The notes: generated from the letters alone by a model not told the origin. Numbered from the stretch's first letter, positions 9,579 through 18,925 are shown. The stretch is 64,000 nucleotides of DNA from Terrabacter sp. MAHUQ-38 (GCF_014518425.1 NZ_JACVCU010000004.1:186001-250000), one strand, 5' to 3'. A program made the numbers and translations.

Positions 9579-10604
9579 TCACCTGGCCTCGAGGTACTCC
9601 TCGTGCCACCCCGCGACGAGGGCATCGGCGACCTCATCGACGGGAGGGCTCTGTCGCCACGGCCGGCCTTCGGCCCGCACGATGGCGAGGCACTCGTCGA
9701 GCCGCGTCTGGCAACGTCCCGCTGCTGAGCGGCGCTCGTGCTCGGGCCCGCCCACGGCCCCTGTCCAGATCGCGCGGCCGGCCATGAACCCGGACGCCCC
9801 GGCCCGGCAGACGATCCCCAGCTGCCGGCGGAACACGTCGTAGGTCCCCGACCCGGACAGCAGGACCCACGGTGTGCCGGCGCAGGCCGCGTCGATGGCC
9901 CGGGCCGCGTCAACCGCTTCCTCCTCGCCGCCGCTGCCGTCTGGGGTGTCCACGAGGTCGCCGGGGAACTCGGTCTTGAGGACGTCGATCCCGAGGTCCA
10001 CGAACTCCCGTGCCGCCCCCACCAGGGTCTCGACACGCTCCTTCCGGGCAGCCTCGCCCGTCGGGTCCTGGCCCTCTGCGGGGTACCACAACGGCTCGAG
10101 GATGAGCGGGATCTGGTGCTGCTCGCAGTCGTTCACCAGACCCTCGACGGTGCGGCGGATGTCGTCGACGTCTGCTGCGTCGGGTCGCCACCAGACGACC
10201 ATCTTGACGCCGTCGGCACCCAGGGTCTTGATCTTCTCGACGGTCCAGTGCTCGCGCACGGCCGTCTTCGTGCCGAAGCCGCCGTCGGCCTGGTAGCTGA
10301 GGGATTCGATACCCGTGATGATCCCGACGTCGCCCGGGATGACGCCGGTGACGATGCCCTGCCCCATCGACCACAGCGGGTCGACGAGCAGCGCGCTGGC
10401 GTGCCGAGCCACCGCTGCGATGAGCTCCAGCTTGCTGCGGGTGACCTCGGCGGACGTGACCCGACGCCAGTCGGGGTCGAGCAGCCCGAGGTAGTTCTCG
10501 GGATGGTCGATCGCGAGGGTGGCGATGAACCCGTCCGTGGTCGAGATCCGCGTCAACGACCGGATCTTGCCGAGGCTGTTCCGACCGCTCATCCAGTCAC
10601 TCAT
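9579..10604 (-). CDS. LacD/YihT-family class I aldolase (tagatose-1,6-bisphosphate aldolase-like)
   Basis: A 341-residue (beta/alpha)8 aldolase. Conserved blocks are ATLAIDHPENYLGLL, DGVKMVVWWRPDA, DVLKTEFPGDL (with a candidate Schiff-base Lys) and PWVLLSGSG followed by GASGFMAGRAIW. Family members cleave ketose-1,6-bisphosphates such as tagatose-1,6-bisphosphate, or sulfofructose-1-phosphate in the sulfoquinovose pathway. The start follows a clear GGAGGG site. A PfkB sugar kinase is transcribed divergently from the adjacent promoter region, so kinase and aldolase probably act in sequence on one phosphorylated ketose. The sequence does not show which ketose. Confidence 0.8.
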   Translation of the reverse strand: MSDWMSGRNSLGKIRSLTRISTTDGFIATLAIDHPENYLGLLDPDWRRVTSAEVTRSKLELIAAVARHASALLVDPLWSMGQGIVTGVIPGDVGIITGIESLSYQADGGFGTKTAVREHWTVEKIKTLGADGVKMVVWWRPDAADVDDIRRTVEGLVNDCEQHQIPLILEPLWYPAEGQDPTGEAARKERVETLVGAAREFVDLGIDVLKTEFPGDLVDTPDGSGGEEEAVDAARAIDAACAGTPWVLLSGSGTYDVFRRQLGIVCRAGASGFMAGRAIWTGAVGGPEHERRSAAGRCQTRLDECLAIVRAEGRPWRQSPPVDEVADALVAGWHEEYLEAR

Positions 10605-10753
10605 GAGCCCTCCAGGGTCTCGGCGCGCAGACCCCGTGCGACGCCGGGGCGCATGTGTGGCCTTCGACGGCTGGCGTCGTCGTGCCGTACCACCTCCGTG
10701 GTGGCGGGAGGTGAGTATCGTACGCAGATCGGTCGACCCGCGCTGGAGGCGCC
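10605..10753. promoter_or_regulatory. Shared divergent promoter region of aldolase and sugar kinase
   Basis: This 149-base gap must hold promoters for both genes. A 5-bp inverted repeat (ACCAC-CTCC-GTGGT, 10689-10702) lies in its middle and could be part of an operator. It is short and could be chance. Confidence 0.35.
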
Positions 10754-11824
10754 ATGAGCCGCATCGTCGTTGCCGGCCACCTGTGCGTGGACCTGACGCC
10801 TCGACTCGCGGGCCCCGAGCACATCGACCCCGGTCACCTGTTCGAGGTAGGCCCCCTGTCGGTCCGGCTCGGAGGCTGCGTCGGCAACACCGGTGGTGAC
10901 CTCGCTGGCCTCGGCCTACCCGTGGACGTCGTGGCCGCCGTCGGAGACGACGACCTCGGCGAGCTGCTCCGTCGTACGGTCAGCAGACGGACCGGCATGA
11001 CACCGGTCTTGCGCTCCGTGCCGGGCAGCCGCACGTCGTACAGCCTCGTCTTCGAGACCCCGTCGACGGATCGCACCTTCTGGCACCACGTCGGGAGCAA
11101 CGCCCTGTTCGACGGGACGGAGCTGCGCGACACAAACGATCCCGACCTCGTCCACGTGGGTTACCCGAGCCTGCTACCCGCACTCGTCGCGGAGGGCGGA
11201 GCCCGGCTGCGCGAGATGCTGCGACAGCTGCGAGCCCGGGGCGCGACGACGTCCTTGGACCTCGCCGTCATCGACCGTGGCTCACCGACGGGGTCGCTCG
11301 ACTGGCAGGAGGTCCTGCGCGGGTCGATGGACCAGGTCGACGTCGTCACGCCCAGCGTCGACGACCTGGTGTCGGCGTTGCCCGAGCAGGCGGGGCCCGG
11401 TGTCCCCGACGACGCGGGAGTCGAGCGGCTCGCCGAGATGTTGCTCGACTGGGGTGCCGCCGTTGCCGCGGTGACCGCGGGCCCTCGGGGTGTGTTCCTG
11501 CGCGGCGCCGGTCGCGCCCGCCTGCGGGCCGCCGGCCGTGGCTTCTCGAACGCGTACTCGTGGGCGGACGCGCGTCAGTGGGTGCGCCCCTACGTCTTGG
11601 AGCGCGTGGCGACCACCACCGGCGCTGGTGACGCGGCCACTGCCGGGATGCTCTACGGCATCCTCGCCGGCATGTCGCCCGGACGCACGGGGTCGCTCGC
11701 GATGGCCTGCTCGGCCGCTGTGGTGTCCGGCCGCCGTCCCACTCCTGCTGTGATCGCGAGCATCGACCGCGACCTCGCCGGTCTCCCGGCCCGGCTCACT
11801 GGGCACGAGAAGGACCCGCGATAG
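10754..11824 (+). CDS. PfkB-family carbohydrate kinase
   Basis: A 356-residue ribokinase-like sugar kinase. The N-terminal PfkB signature region is VRLGGCVGNTGGDLAGLGLP, and the C-terminal ATP/anion-hole signature is TTGAGDAATAGMLYG, whose Asp is the catalytic base. The ATG follows GGAGG by four bases. It transfers phosphate from ATP to a sugar, most likely the ketose phosphate used by the divergently encoded LacD-like aldolase. LacC (tagatose-6-phosphate kinase) and YihV (sulfofructose kinase) belong to the same superfamily. The substrate is not assignable from the sequence. Confidence 0.88.
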   Translation: MSRIVVAGHLCVDLTPRLAGPEHIDPGHLFEVGPLSVRLGGCVGNTGGDLAGLGLPVDVVAAVGDDDLGELLRRTVSRRTGMTPVLRSVPGSRTSYSLVFETPSTDRTFWHHVGSNALFDGTELRDTNDPDLVHVGYPSLLPALVAEGGARLREMLRQLRARGATTSLDLAVIDRGSPTGSLDWQEVLRGSMDQVDVVTPSVDDLVSALPEQAGPGVPDDAGVERLAEMLLDWGAAVAAVTAGPRGVFLRGAGRARLRAAGRGFSNAYSWADARQWVRPYVLERVATTTGAGDAATAGMLYGILAGMSPGRTGSLAMACSAAVVSGRRPTPAVIASIDRDLAGLPARLTGHEKDPR

Positions 11825-11848
11825 GGGCGGATCGCGCCGAGCGTCAGG

Positions 11849-12403
11849 TCAAGACTGTGCGAGGGCGCGCACCGCGCGTTCGATGGCGGGGCGCAGGTCG
11901 AGAGCGGGGTCGACGGTGAGCCGGTGAAGGAGCAGCCCGTCCGCGAGTGCCATGAGGGCTCGGGTCGCCGGCACGGGGTCGGCGATGCCCACGGCGACCA
12001 CGATCCGCTCAGTCCACCGCTCGAACTCGCGGCGCTGGCGCCGCAGCGGTTCGCCGAGCTCAGGGTCGCCGGCGAGCTCGAGGAAGAGGGCATAGCGGGC
12101 GCGGGTGCGCGCGGCGAACCGCCCGGTCTGCAGTGCTGCCATGGCGCACAAGCCCTCGACCAGCCCGTCGAGTCCCGTGATCGCAGGCATCGCGGCTGGG
12201 TCGAAGTCGGCGCGCTCGCGCTCCGCGATCCAGTCCACGACACCGGCGAGCAACGCCCGGCGGGTGCGGAACCAGTTCGAGGTCGACCCAGGCGGGAGGC
12301 CTGCTCGTCCGTCGACCCGCGCATGGCTCAGCGCGCGCACGCCCTCCGCGCCGAGCAGCTCAACGGCCGCCTCGAGTGCGCGTTCCCGGGTGGCCGCTGG
12401 CAT
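11849..12403 (-). CDS. TetR-family transcriptional repressor
   Basis: A 184-residue regulator with an N-terminal TetR helix-turn-helix (region ALSHARVDGRAGLPPGSTSN, residues about 24-43) and an all-helical C-terminal ligand domain. It is divergent to an alpha/beta hydrolase gene, and the 62-base gap between them contains a perfect 18-bp palindrome that is its probable operator. It most likely represses itself and the hydrolase and is released by a small hydrophobic ligand related to the hydrolase substrate; this is inference from the arrangement. Confidence 0.88.
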   Translation of the reverse strand: MPAATRERALEAAVELLGAEGVRALSHARVDGRAGLPPGSTSNWFRTRRALLAGVVDWIAERERADFDPAAMPAITGLDGLVEGLCAMAALQTGRFAARTRARYALFLELAGDPELGEPLRRQRREFERWTERIVVAVGIADPVPATRALMALADGLLLHRLTVDPALDLRPAIERAVRALAQS

Positions 12404-12424
12404 GGACGCCCCCTTCCACCAAGT

Positions 12425-12442
12425 CTACTATGAACATAGTAG
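12425..12442. promoter_or_regulatory. Perfect palindromic operator (probable TetR site)
   Basis: CTACTATG-AA-CATAGTAG is a perfect 18-bp inverted repeat centred between the TetR start (12403) and the hydrolase start (12466). It is AT-rich against a GC-rich background and is placed to block both divergent promoters. Confidence 0.75.
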
Positions 12443-12465
12443 TTCACCGCACGAAGGAGGTGGCC

Positions 12466-13371
12466 ATGGCCACGCCCGAGCCCCGCAGCGGCCGTTCCGT
12501 CGACGCGTCGGCCTGGTCGCCGGCGCTCCCAGAGGCGCCAGGCTTCGACCATCTCGTCGTCGAGACGCCCGGCCTGCGTACTCACGTCGCCGCCATCGGC
12601 GAGGGCGAACCGGTCGTGCTGCTGCACGGGTTCCCCCAGCACTGGTGGCAATGGCATGCCGTAGCTCCGGTCATCGCCGCAGCCGGCTACCGGGTCATCT
12701 GCCCCGACCTGCGCGGCGCGGGCTGGACCGTGGCCGAGGATCCGCGCGTCGAACGCGAGACGCGGCTCCGAGATCTGCTCGCCCTCTTCGACGTCCTCCA
12801 CATCGAGCGCGCCCACCTCGTCTCCCACGACATGGGCGCCATCACGGCGTTCCACCTGACCTACGAGCACCCCGAGCGGATCCGTGCGGCGGTGCAACTC
12901 GCCGTGCCGCCGGCCTTCATGACGTTCAGTCCGAAGATCCGCTCGGGGTTCTACCACCTCCCTCACCTGATCTGGCACCGTCCGGGCGCCTCGCTGCGCG
13001 GAGACTTCTCTGAGCCGTACGTCGCCCGCCCGATGCCCGAGGCAACGGCCGCAGCCCACCTCGCTCCGATGCAACGCCCCGAGGTCGATGCCGCGGTGCG
13101 TCCGCTCCTCCGCGGCATGGTGATGCCCGAAGCCATGCGCCTGGCACGGGGCGTGTACCGACGCAGGCGGCTCACGGCACCGACCCTCTTCGTCTTCGGT
13201 CGCCAGGACCACCCGTGGGTCGAGAATCTGGGGCGCATCTGCCGCGATCCGGAGAGGTACGCCGATCGCGTCGAGTTCGCCTACGTCGACGACGCAGCGC
13301 ATTTCATCACCGACGACGCCCCGGCCGCCGTCGCCGACCTCGCGCTCGACTGGTTCGAGCGAGCCGCCTGA
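12466..13371 (+). CDS. Alpha/beta hydrolase, epoxide hydrolase/dehalogenase type
   Basis: A 301-residue enzyme. The oxyanion motif HGFPQHWWQW and the nucleophile elbow SHDMGA (Asp in place of Ser) are typical of epoxide hydrolases and haloacetate/haloalkane dehalogenases. The later FGRQDHPWV and DAAHFI supply the acid and His of the triad. AAGGAGGTGG precedes the ATG at 12466 by three bases, so the in-frame upstream extension is excluded. Control by the divergent TetR protein through the shared palindrome is likely. Epoxide hydrolase is the preferred call; the substrate is unknown. Confidence 0.85.
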   Translation: MATPEPRSGRSVDASAWSPALPEAPGFDHLVVETPGLRTHVAAIGEGEPVVLLHGFPQHWWQWHAVAPVIAAAGYRVICPDLRGAGWTVAEDPRVERETRLRDLLALFDVLHIERAHLVSHDMGAITAFHLTYEHPERIRAAVQLAVPPAFMTFSPKIRSGFYHLPHLIWHRPGASLRGDFSEPYVARPMPEATAAAHLAPMQRPEVDAAVRPLLRGMVMPEAMRLARGVYRRRRLTAPTLFVFGRQDHPWVENLGRICRDPERYADRVEFAYVDDAAHFITDDAPAAVADLALDWFERAA

Positions 13372-13607
13372 CGGGCCGGGTGATCGTCTCGTTCTCGATG
13401 CCGGCTCGCTCCCTCGGCCTCCGACGAGCTCTAGGACGGGTCTGGTTGACGGGAGGTGAGCCGCGCAGGATGACGTCACCGAAGTCGCGGCGGCTTGCTC
13501 GACCGTGTCGAGGTCGGGAGAGTCCGGCAGCTGGTTTGGCTTCCGCCGCACTCATGATCGGAAGCCAGAACCGACCGGCTTCGGATCCAGCCCACACTCG
13601 TTGAACG

Positions 13608-14078
13608 TCATGCGTCGGCTGTGTCGATCGTGGCGATGTAGACGAACCAGCTGCCGTCATGCTGAGCCGCGAGCCGACACGCTGCCGGCCAGCCCCTGAG
13701 CTCGAACACCGCTGATCCGGCTGGAATGAAGGCGGCTGAATGCTCGGTCGGCTCTGGTCGCTCGGACTGTGTGCGCTCATTCAGACTCGAGAACGAGCAG
13801 GAGACCCGAAACAGCTCTGAGCCGAGCTGCGTCGGTGCCGATGCCTTTGGTCGGTCCGGTCGGGAGCTGTACGTGACCCCGTTGTGGACCACGAAGTCCG
13901 TGTAGTCGATCACCGCCCGCCGGGCGGGCTTGATCACGCCGGGCGGACACCCCGGCACCACCGTGGTCGTCGACCCCGGTGCTGTGGCTGGTTTCGACAT
14001 CGGCTGGGCGCACCCCGAGGGCGCGGCCGCGACGACGAGAACTGCTGCGCTGGTTGGGAGCTGACCTGCGTAGGTCAC
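13608..14078 (-). CDS. Hypothetical secreted protein / possible lipoprotein
   Basis: The open frame is longer upstream, but the part after a GTG at 14078 looks like an exported protein: a short hydrophobic segment (TSAAVLVVAAAPSGC) ending in a weak lipobox, then a Pro/Thr-rich linker and a domain with GVTYSSRPDRP and GSWFVYIATID. No family is recognised and no good ribosome site is visible, so the start is uncertain. The neighbouring 236 bases on the right-hand side of the hydrolase hold no gene. Confidence 0.5.
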   Translation of the reverse strand: MTYAGQLPTSAAVLVVAAAPSGCAQPMSKPATAPGSTTTVVPGCPPGVIKPARRAVIDYTDFVVHNGVTYSSRPDRPKASAPTQLGSELFRVSCSFSSLNERTQSERPEPTEHSAAFIPAGSAVFELRGWPAACRLAAQHDGSWFVYIATIDTADA

Positions 14079-14340
14079 GACAGCAACGTACGACGTGCGA
14101 TGGCGAGCACGATCAGCTCGGCGGGGCTTGTCACCACATCGTGACGACGTCCGCACAGCGCGTTCGCGCGACCTTGCACAGCTTGAGCCGCGATGAGGGC
14201 AACGATGCGAGACGGCGCATCGCGCGCTCCGTTCGCCCACCCGAGCCAGCCCTGGGCGGTCGCGGCGGTGCCGGCGAGAACCAGCAGGGCCGAGACCGCG
14301 ACACGCCGGCGCCGGGAAGGGGGCTGATTGCTCGCGCAGC

Positions 14341-14818
14341 TCAGCCGATGCGGCGCTCGGCGTTGATCCGGTCGAGCAGGGCGGCGACCTCGGCGGGCGT
14401 CACGCCCGTGCCCGGGAAGCCGATGATCCGTCCGATGGGTGCCGACCCGAGGAGCTTGAGCATCTCGGGGTCCTCGAGGATCGAGGCGGCCTTCGACGGC
14501 GCGGCGGAGCCCGCGCCGCCGAGCACACCGTTGAGGCGCCCTGCACGACCGCGGCCGCCTCCGGGTCCGCGAGCACCTCCTGCACCGACGAGCCGAGGGA
14601 CAGCGGCACCGACACGGCGTCGCCGACGACCTCGGTCTCGGCCACGAGGCGGACGTCACGGCTCGATGCGGCGACGGACACGGCATACGTCCCGCCTTCG
14701 ACGGTCCACGTGCCGCTGCGTACGTCCCTGATCGCGAGGTCCTCGCGCCGGACGGTGAGCTGGACCTCACGGCTCTCGCCAGCGGCGAGCTCGACCGATC
14801 GGAATGCCTGAGCTCTCG
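14341..14818 (-). pseudogene. Remnant of GH3 beta-glucosidase (C-terminal Fn3-like domain)
   Basis: Only the end of a family 3 glycoside hydrolase remains. FRSVELAAGESREVQLTV and GTYAVSVAASSRDVRL are the usual fibronectin-III-like C-terminal domain, followed in another frame by PSKAASILEDPEMLKLLGSA and a Gly/Pro-rich tail to the stop. A single-base loss near 14540 separates the two parts. The catalytic domain is absent: the upstream end stops at about 14818, where unrelated sequence on the other strand begins. It cannot make an active enzyme. Confidence 0.75.
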
Positions 14819-14822
14819 CGGC

Positions 14823-15212
14823 GGCCGCGCCACGTGGGAGTCCGGCAGCATTGCGATCACCGACCGCCACGGCGATGTCGACGTCCTGCTCTACAACCAC
14901 GCCCTCGCGGGCCCGGACCAGCCGCCCGCCGAACCCGCCACGCTCACCGTCAGTCTCAGCGGGGTCGCGCCCGGAGCTCAGGCCCGCATCCAGCGGATCG
15001 ACGAGGATCACGCCAACCCCTACCGCGAGTGGATCGAGCTCGGCTCCCCGGAGTACCCGAGCCGACCCCAGCTCAGGTCCCTCAGCGACGCGAGCGAGGT
15101 CCACGCCCGCGCGCTCGAGCTGACGAAGCGCGGAGGCCGCGGCTACGTCAGCTTCCCCCTCACCCTTCCGGCCGAGGGCGTCGCGGCGGTCCGCATCGAC
15201 CGGAGACGCTGA
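14823..15212 (+). pseudogene. Remnant of GH39 beta-xylosidase C-terminus
   Basis: The plus-strand frame reads ATWESGSIAITDRHGDVDVL, then RIQRIDEDHANPYREWIELG, SPEYPSRPQLRSLSDASEV and a stop at 15210. This matches the C-terminal beta domain of family 39 xylosidases. There is no start codon or catalytic domain; the sequence before about 14823 is the oppositely oriented GH3 remnant. It looks like the product of a deletion or inversion that joined two glycosidase genes head to head. Confidence 0.7.
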
Positions 15213-15464
15213 TCGGTCCTGTTGCTCGGCAGCGTCGCCCGAGGTCACCGGCATTTGAGCAGGCGGGCCGCGTTCGTGGTGCCCGTCCCGTTCCTTGCCG
15301 TGGATCGTCTCGGGAAATACGTACCCGCGTAGGTATCTCTCCCGATCCGGCGCGGTCAGTGAAGGGCGATGGTGGAGGCCATGACGCAGAAACCGACCAG
15401 GCGCAGTGCCTGTGCTCGGCGCGTCGCTCGGGACCACCGAACAGACGCCCACTGAGGAGCTGTC

Positions 15465-15764
15465 ATGTCCATCGCACCTACGGCATACCGGGTCGAGAGC
15501 CACGCCCAATCGCTCGGAGTCAGCGTCGTCCCGGTGACGCAGCTGTCGCGCGGCGACCTCGTGTTCGACACGGATGGCATGACGCATTCACTGGTCTCGG
15601 TGGAACTGGGCATGGACTCGACGGTGTGGATCCAACGCAGCGACCTGCCCTACGTCGAGCATCTCACCGGCGCGATCCTCGTCGCTCGCAACCCGTCGCA
15701 GCTCACCCCTCGTCCGGGGACGACTGCTCAGCGACCCAGGCAGCAACCTGAGCACGGCTGGTGA
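15465..15764 (+). CDS. Small hypothetical protein
   Basis: A 99-residue protein with GAGGAG six bases before the ATG. No domain is recognised. The last 20 residues are Pro/Gln-rich and lie opposite the end of the LuxR-type gene, with a 62-base convergent overlap. That overlap is unusual and suggests that the 3' end is altered or the gene is short-lived. The 250 bases before it hold no other gene. Confidence 0.5.
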   Translation: MSIAPTAYRVESHAQSLGVSVVPVTQLSRGDLVFDTDGMTHSLVSVELGMDSTVWIQRSDLPYVEHLTGAILVARNPSQLTPRPGTTAQRPRQQPEHGW

Positions 15765-18030
15765 AACCGAGCTTGGTCAGGATGTGCTCGACGTGAGCCT
15801 CTGCCGTCCGGCGTGAGATCACCAACCTGTCAGCGATCTCCTTGTTGGTGAGTCCGTCACGTATCAGCTCCGCGATCTGCCACTCCCGACGCGTCAGAAC
15901 GTCATGGGCGGTGGCCACGGCGGGCGTCACGGCGCGTCGCCCTCGCGTCTGCTCGAGGCCGAACGCGATGGCCCTGGGCTGGTCGAGCGACCGCCCCTGG
16001 GACCAGGCACGCTCGAATGCCTCCTCTCCGAGCACGTCGCGCGCTGTGGCCTTGGCGGAGGCATGCCGCACGTCCAGTCCGGGGAGCGCCTGGATCGACG
16101 TCTCGATCCTGTCCCACTCGTTCTGGGCCGCACCCATGAGAACTGCTGCTCGCTCGGGATCCTTGGACGCGTCGACCCAGGCAAGTGCCTGCAGCGTGGC
16201 GCCGATGCCCAAGCGCTCATGCATCAGCTGCTCCAGTCGCAGACTCTCCTTCAAGAGCCTCTCCGCAGAATGCCGTTCACCGCGTTCCCAGTGGGCCAGC
16301 CCTGCTGCCCACATCGACCATGACCGGAGCCACATCTCACCCACCGGATCGGTGATCGCCAGGCATGCGCTGTGTGAGGCCAAGGCCTGCTCCACATCGT
16401 CGCGCACGATGCTCAAGATGGCCCGCAACATCCAGCAGTGCGCCACCTCTGCCGCGTTGCCGGAGGCTGAGAGGCCACGGATTGCGTCATCGAACAAGTG
16501 CTCCGCAGCGTCCACCTCTCCGGCGTACATCGCCACCAACCCCGCCGCCTGTGTGAGGAGGACCTGGGTCTCATGGCCCAGCCCGCTCGCGAGCGTCCGG
16601 CCTTCCTCGAGAAGAGGTGTTGCCGACTCGATGTCTCCTTGTAACGCGGCCCACCAGCAGGCGCTTCGCAGGGCGAGGGCACGCGACCGGGGATCTCCGT
16701 CGCCAGACGCGAGCAACTTGTCGCACCAGCGCCGAGCCTGCCGGATCAGCCCGTGGACGACGACGTACTCGAGCAGGTTGGCGCAACATGCGAGCCCGGC
16801 GTCCACCGCCGCGGGCTCCGCCGTGCACGAGTCCATGGCTTCGGCGATGTTGCCCAGTTCGCGCCCGACCCGATCGATCCAGACGAGCTGGCGGTCACTG
16901 AGCCACTCGTCATGCGCTTCGCCGACCATGGCCACGAAGAAGTCCCGGTGCCGGCGGCGCTGCTCGTCGACGCCGCCCATTCGAGCCAGCTCGGCCAGGC
17001 CCCGATGCCGAATCGGCGGGAGCATCCGGAACCGGGTGGTGGTCGGGCCCCGAGTCGTCGCCAGCACGGACTTGTCGACGAGCGACGCCAAGGTCTCAGC
17101 GACTGGCTCCTCGTCGTCCGGATCGGAGCAGGTCGCAGCGGCCGCGTCGAGGTCGAAGCCGTCGACGAACACCGACGCCTTGGCCCAGAGCTTTCGCTCG
17201 GCGGGGGTGCACAGGTCGAAGGTCCACTCGATGCAGGCGGCCATGGTGCTGTGCCGGTGCGGAGCTGTGCGCCTGCCCCTGCTGAGCAGCTCCCACTTGT
17301 CCGTCAGGGCCTGGTCGAGCTCCGCGGCCGACAGGGTGGGAAGTCGCGCCGCCGCGAGCTCGATGGCCAGGGGTATCCCCTCGAGCTTGTGACAGATCGC
17401 CCTGACCGCGGCGCGGTTGTCCTCACTCAGCGCGAAGCCAGGGACGCTCGCACGCGCCCGGTCGAGGAGGAGCTGAACAGCTTCGAACTCCTGCAGCCCT
17501 CCCTCACCCGGCTCCTCCTGCGCCGGACAGGTCAACGGAGAAACCGCGTGCACGACCTCGCCGTCGATGCGCAGCGGTTCACGGCTCGTGGCGAGGATCC
17601 GGGCCCCGGGGCAGCTGCGCAGAACCGTGTCGGCCAGCACGGCGACCACATCGACGACGTGCTCGCAGTTGTCCAGCACGAGCAGCGGCGCGCGCTTCCT
17701 CAGGTACTCGACGATCGCGATCGTGCCGGACTGGGTGGAGCGCCCATAGAGCCCCAGAGCGCCGGCGATCTGGTCAGGCACATCGTCGGCGTCGCCTACT
17801 GCGCCGAGCGGTACGAAACACACGCCGTCCTGGAACACCCGTCGAACGTCCGCGGCCACGCGCAGGGCGAGACGTGTCTTGCCGACCCCGCCGAACCCTG
17901 TCAGCGTCACGAGGCGGGACTGCGCCAACAGCGCACGGATCGCGCTGCGCTCGAACCGCCGGCCCACGAACGTCGTCACCTCGGCCGGAAGGTGCCCAGG
18001 CACCTGAGTGCTGGCGAGAGCCTCTGTCAT
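15703..18030 (-). CDS. NB-ARC ATPase / LuxR-family transcriptional regulator
   Basis: A 775-residue regulator. The N-terminal NTPase has Walker A GFGGVGKTRLA (residues about 44-54) and PLLVLDNCEHV as Walker B. A winged-helix part and a long alpha-helical, TPR-like repeat region follow from about residue 330. The C-terminus is a LuxR helix-turn-helix (LTRREWQIAELIRDGLTNKE, then RLVISRRTAEAHVEHILTKL). Such proteins act as ATP-dependent signal-sensing activators; the signal here is unknown. It overlaps the end of the small gene at 15465 and diverges from a hydrolase remnant. Confidence 0.9.
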   Translation of the reverse strand: MTEALASTQVPGHLPAEVTTFVGRRFERSAIRALLAQSRLVTLTGFGGVGKTRLALRVAADVRRVFQDGVCFVPLGAVGDADDVPDQIAGALGLYGRSTQSGTIAIVEYLRKRAPLLVLDNCEHVVDVVAVLADTVLRSCPGARILATSREPLRIDGEVVHAVSPLTCPAQEEPGEGGLQEFEAVQLLLDRARASVPGFALSEDNRAAVRAICHKLEGIPLAIELAAARLPTLSAAELDQALTDKWELLSRGRRTAPHRHSTMAACIEWTFDLCTPAERKLWAKASVFVDGFDLDAAAATCSDPDDEEPVAETLASLVDKSVLATTRGPTTTRFRMLPPIRHRGLAELARMGGVDEQRRRHRDFFVAMVGEAHDEWLSDRQLVWIDRVGRELGNIAEAMDSCTAEPAAVDAGLACCANLLEYVVVHGLIRQARRWCDKLLASGDGDPRSRALALRSACWWAALQGDIESATPLLEEGRTLASGLGHETQVLLTQAAGLVAMYAGEVDAAEHLFDDAIRGLSASGNAAEVAHCWMLRAILSIVRDDVEQALASHSACLAITDPVGEMWLRSWSMWAAGLAHWERGERHSAERLLKESLRLEQLMHERLGIGATLQALAWVDASKDPERAAVLMGAAQNEWDRIETSIQALPGLDVRHASAKATARDVLGEEAFERAWSQGRSLDQPRAIAFGLEQTRGRRAVTPAVATAHDVLTRREWQIAELIRDGLTNKEIADRLVISRRTAEAHVEHILTKLGFTSRAQVAAWVAEQSSPDEG

Positions 18031-18086
18031 GTGGTCTGGTCCTCCACGAGTCCCGACCCGGCCACGTTACCGCCTGACCGGCAGCC

Positions 18087-18666
18087 GTGGCGCTCGAAGA
18101 ACCGTCACAGGACGTGACGCTGCTCGGGGAGTCCATGGGGGCCGTGCTCGCCCTCACCACAGCGGCCGAACTGCCCGACCGGGTCCGCCGCGTCGTGGCC
18201 GTCAACCCCTACGACTATGCCGGCGTCATCGCCAGGTCCAGCCTCCTGGCTCGGGTGATCGTCACCGGCGTCATCACGCCCGGCGTGGGTCCGGTACTCG
18301 CCGGACTGGAACCCAAACCCGTCATGCGCGCCATCCCTGCGCGGCGGCCTGGGCGACCCGACCGAACTGCGCGAGGACTACCTGGACGAGCTCCTCCGCG
18401 TCGGCCGCGCCCGGGCTACTCGACCGTCGCCCGCGCCGTGTACCGCGCCCTGCCCGGCCTCGCCGCGGCCCGCGCCCGGTATCCCGAGGTCACCGCGCCG
18501 GTCCACCTGGTCTACGGGAAGCAGGACTGGTCCCGACCCTCAGACCGGCAGGCGAACAGGCGACAGCTCCCTGACGCAGAGTTCACCGAGGTCCCCGGAC
18601 GCCGGCCACTTCATCGCCCTCGAACGGCCGGACGTGCCGGCCGGCATCCTGAACTCCGTCGGCTGA
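18087..18666 (+). pseudogene. Frameshifted, N-terminally truncated alpha/beta hydrolase
   Basis: The frame shows a nucleophile elbow LLGESMGAVLALTTAAELPD and PDRVRRVVAVNPYDYAGV. It then slips into a second frame (LGDPTELREDYLDELL), returns (STVARAVYRALPGLAAARAR; VHLVYGKQDWSRPSDRQ) and slips again near the catalytic His (GHFIALERPDV). About 80 N-terminal residues with the oxyanion motif are missing. Three frame changes make it non-functional unless they are sequence errors. Confidence 0.7.
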
Positions 18667-18925
18667 CCTGTGCGCAGACCGGCTCGCATGTGCACAGCCG
18701 TCGGGCGACTTTGCCTGCTGGGGTCACTCGGTGACGAAACCGGAGGTGTGAGACCAGGTGCAGGGCAGCGCGGGCCGCTCTAGCGGACGCCAGCACGAGC
18801 ACCTTCAGATGAGCAGGAACCAGGGCGACGGGTCACGCCGGCAAAGGACATGACCCGCGCTCTGCGGTTCGTGCCTGATGCGTCGGCCTATGGGGATGAT
18901 CGGCGCCGTCGCGGCCCGGAGCGTC

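Noticed and set aside
9579-11824. Firm assignment to the sulfoquinovose (sulfo-EMP) pathway
   Set aside because: Enzyme families fit, but no sulfoquinovosidase, isomerase or sulfonate transporter is seen nearby; tagatose or another ketose is equally possible.
16753-18117. Long plus-strand frame opposite the LuxR-type regulator
   Set aside because: High-GC shadow; the minus-strand gene has complete NB-ARC and LuxR motifs.
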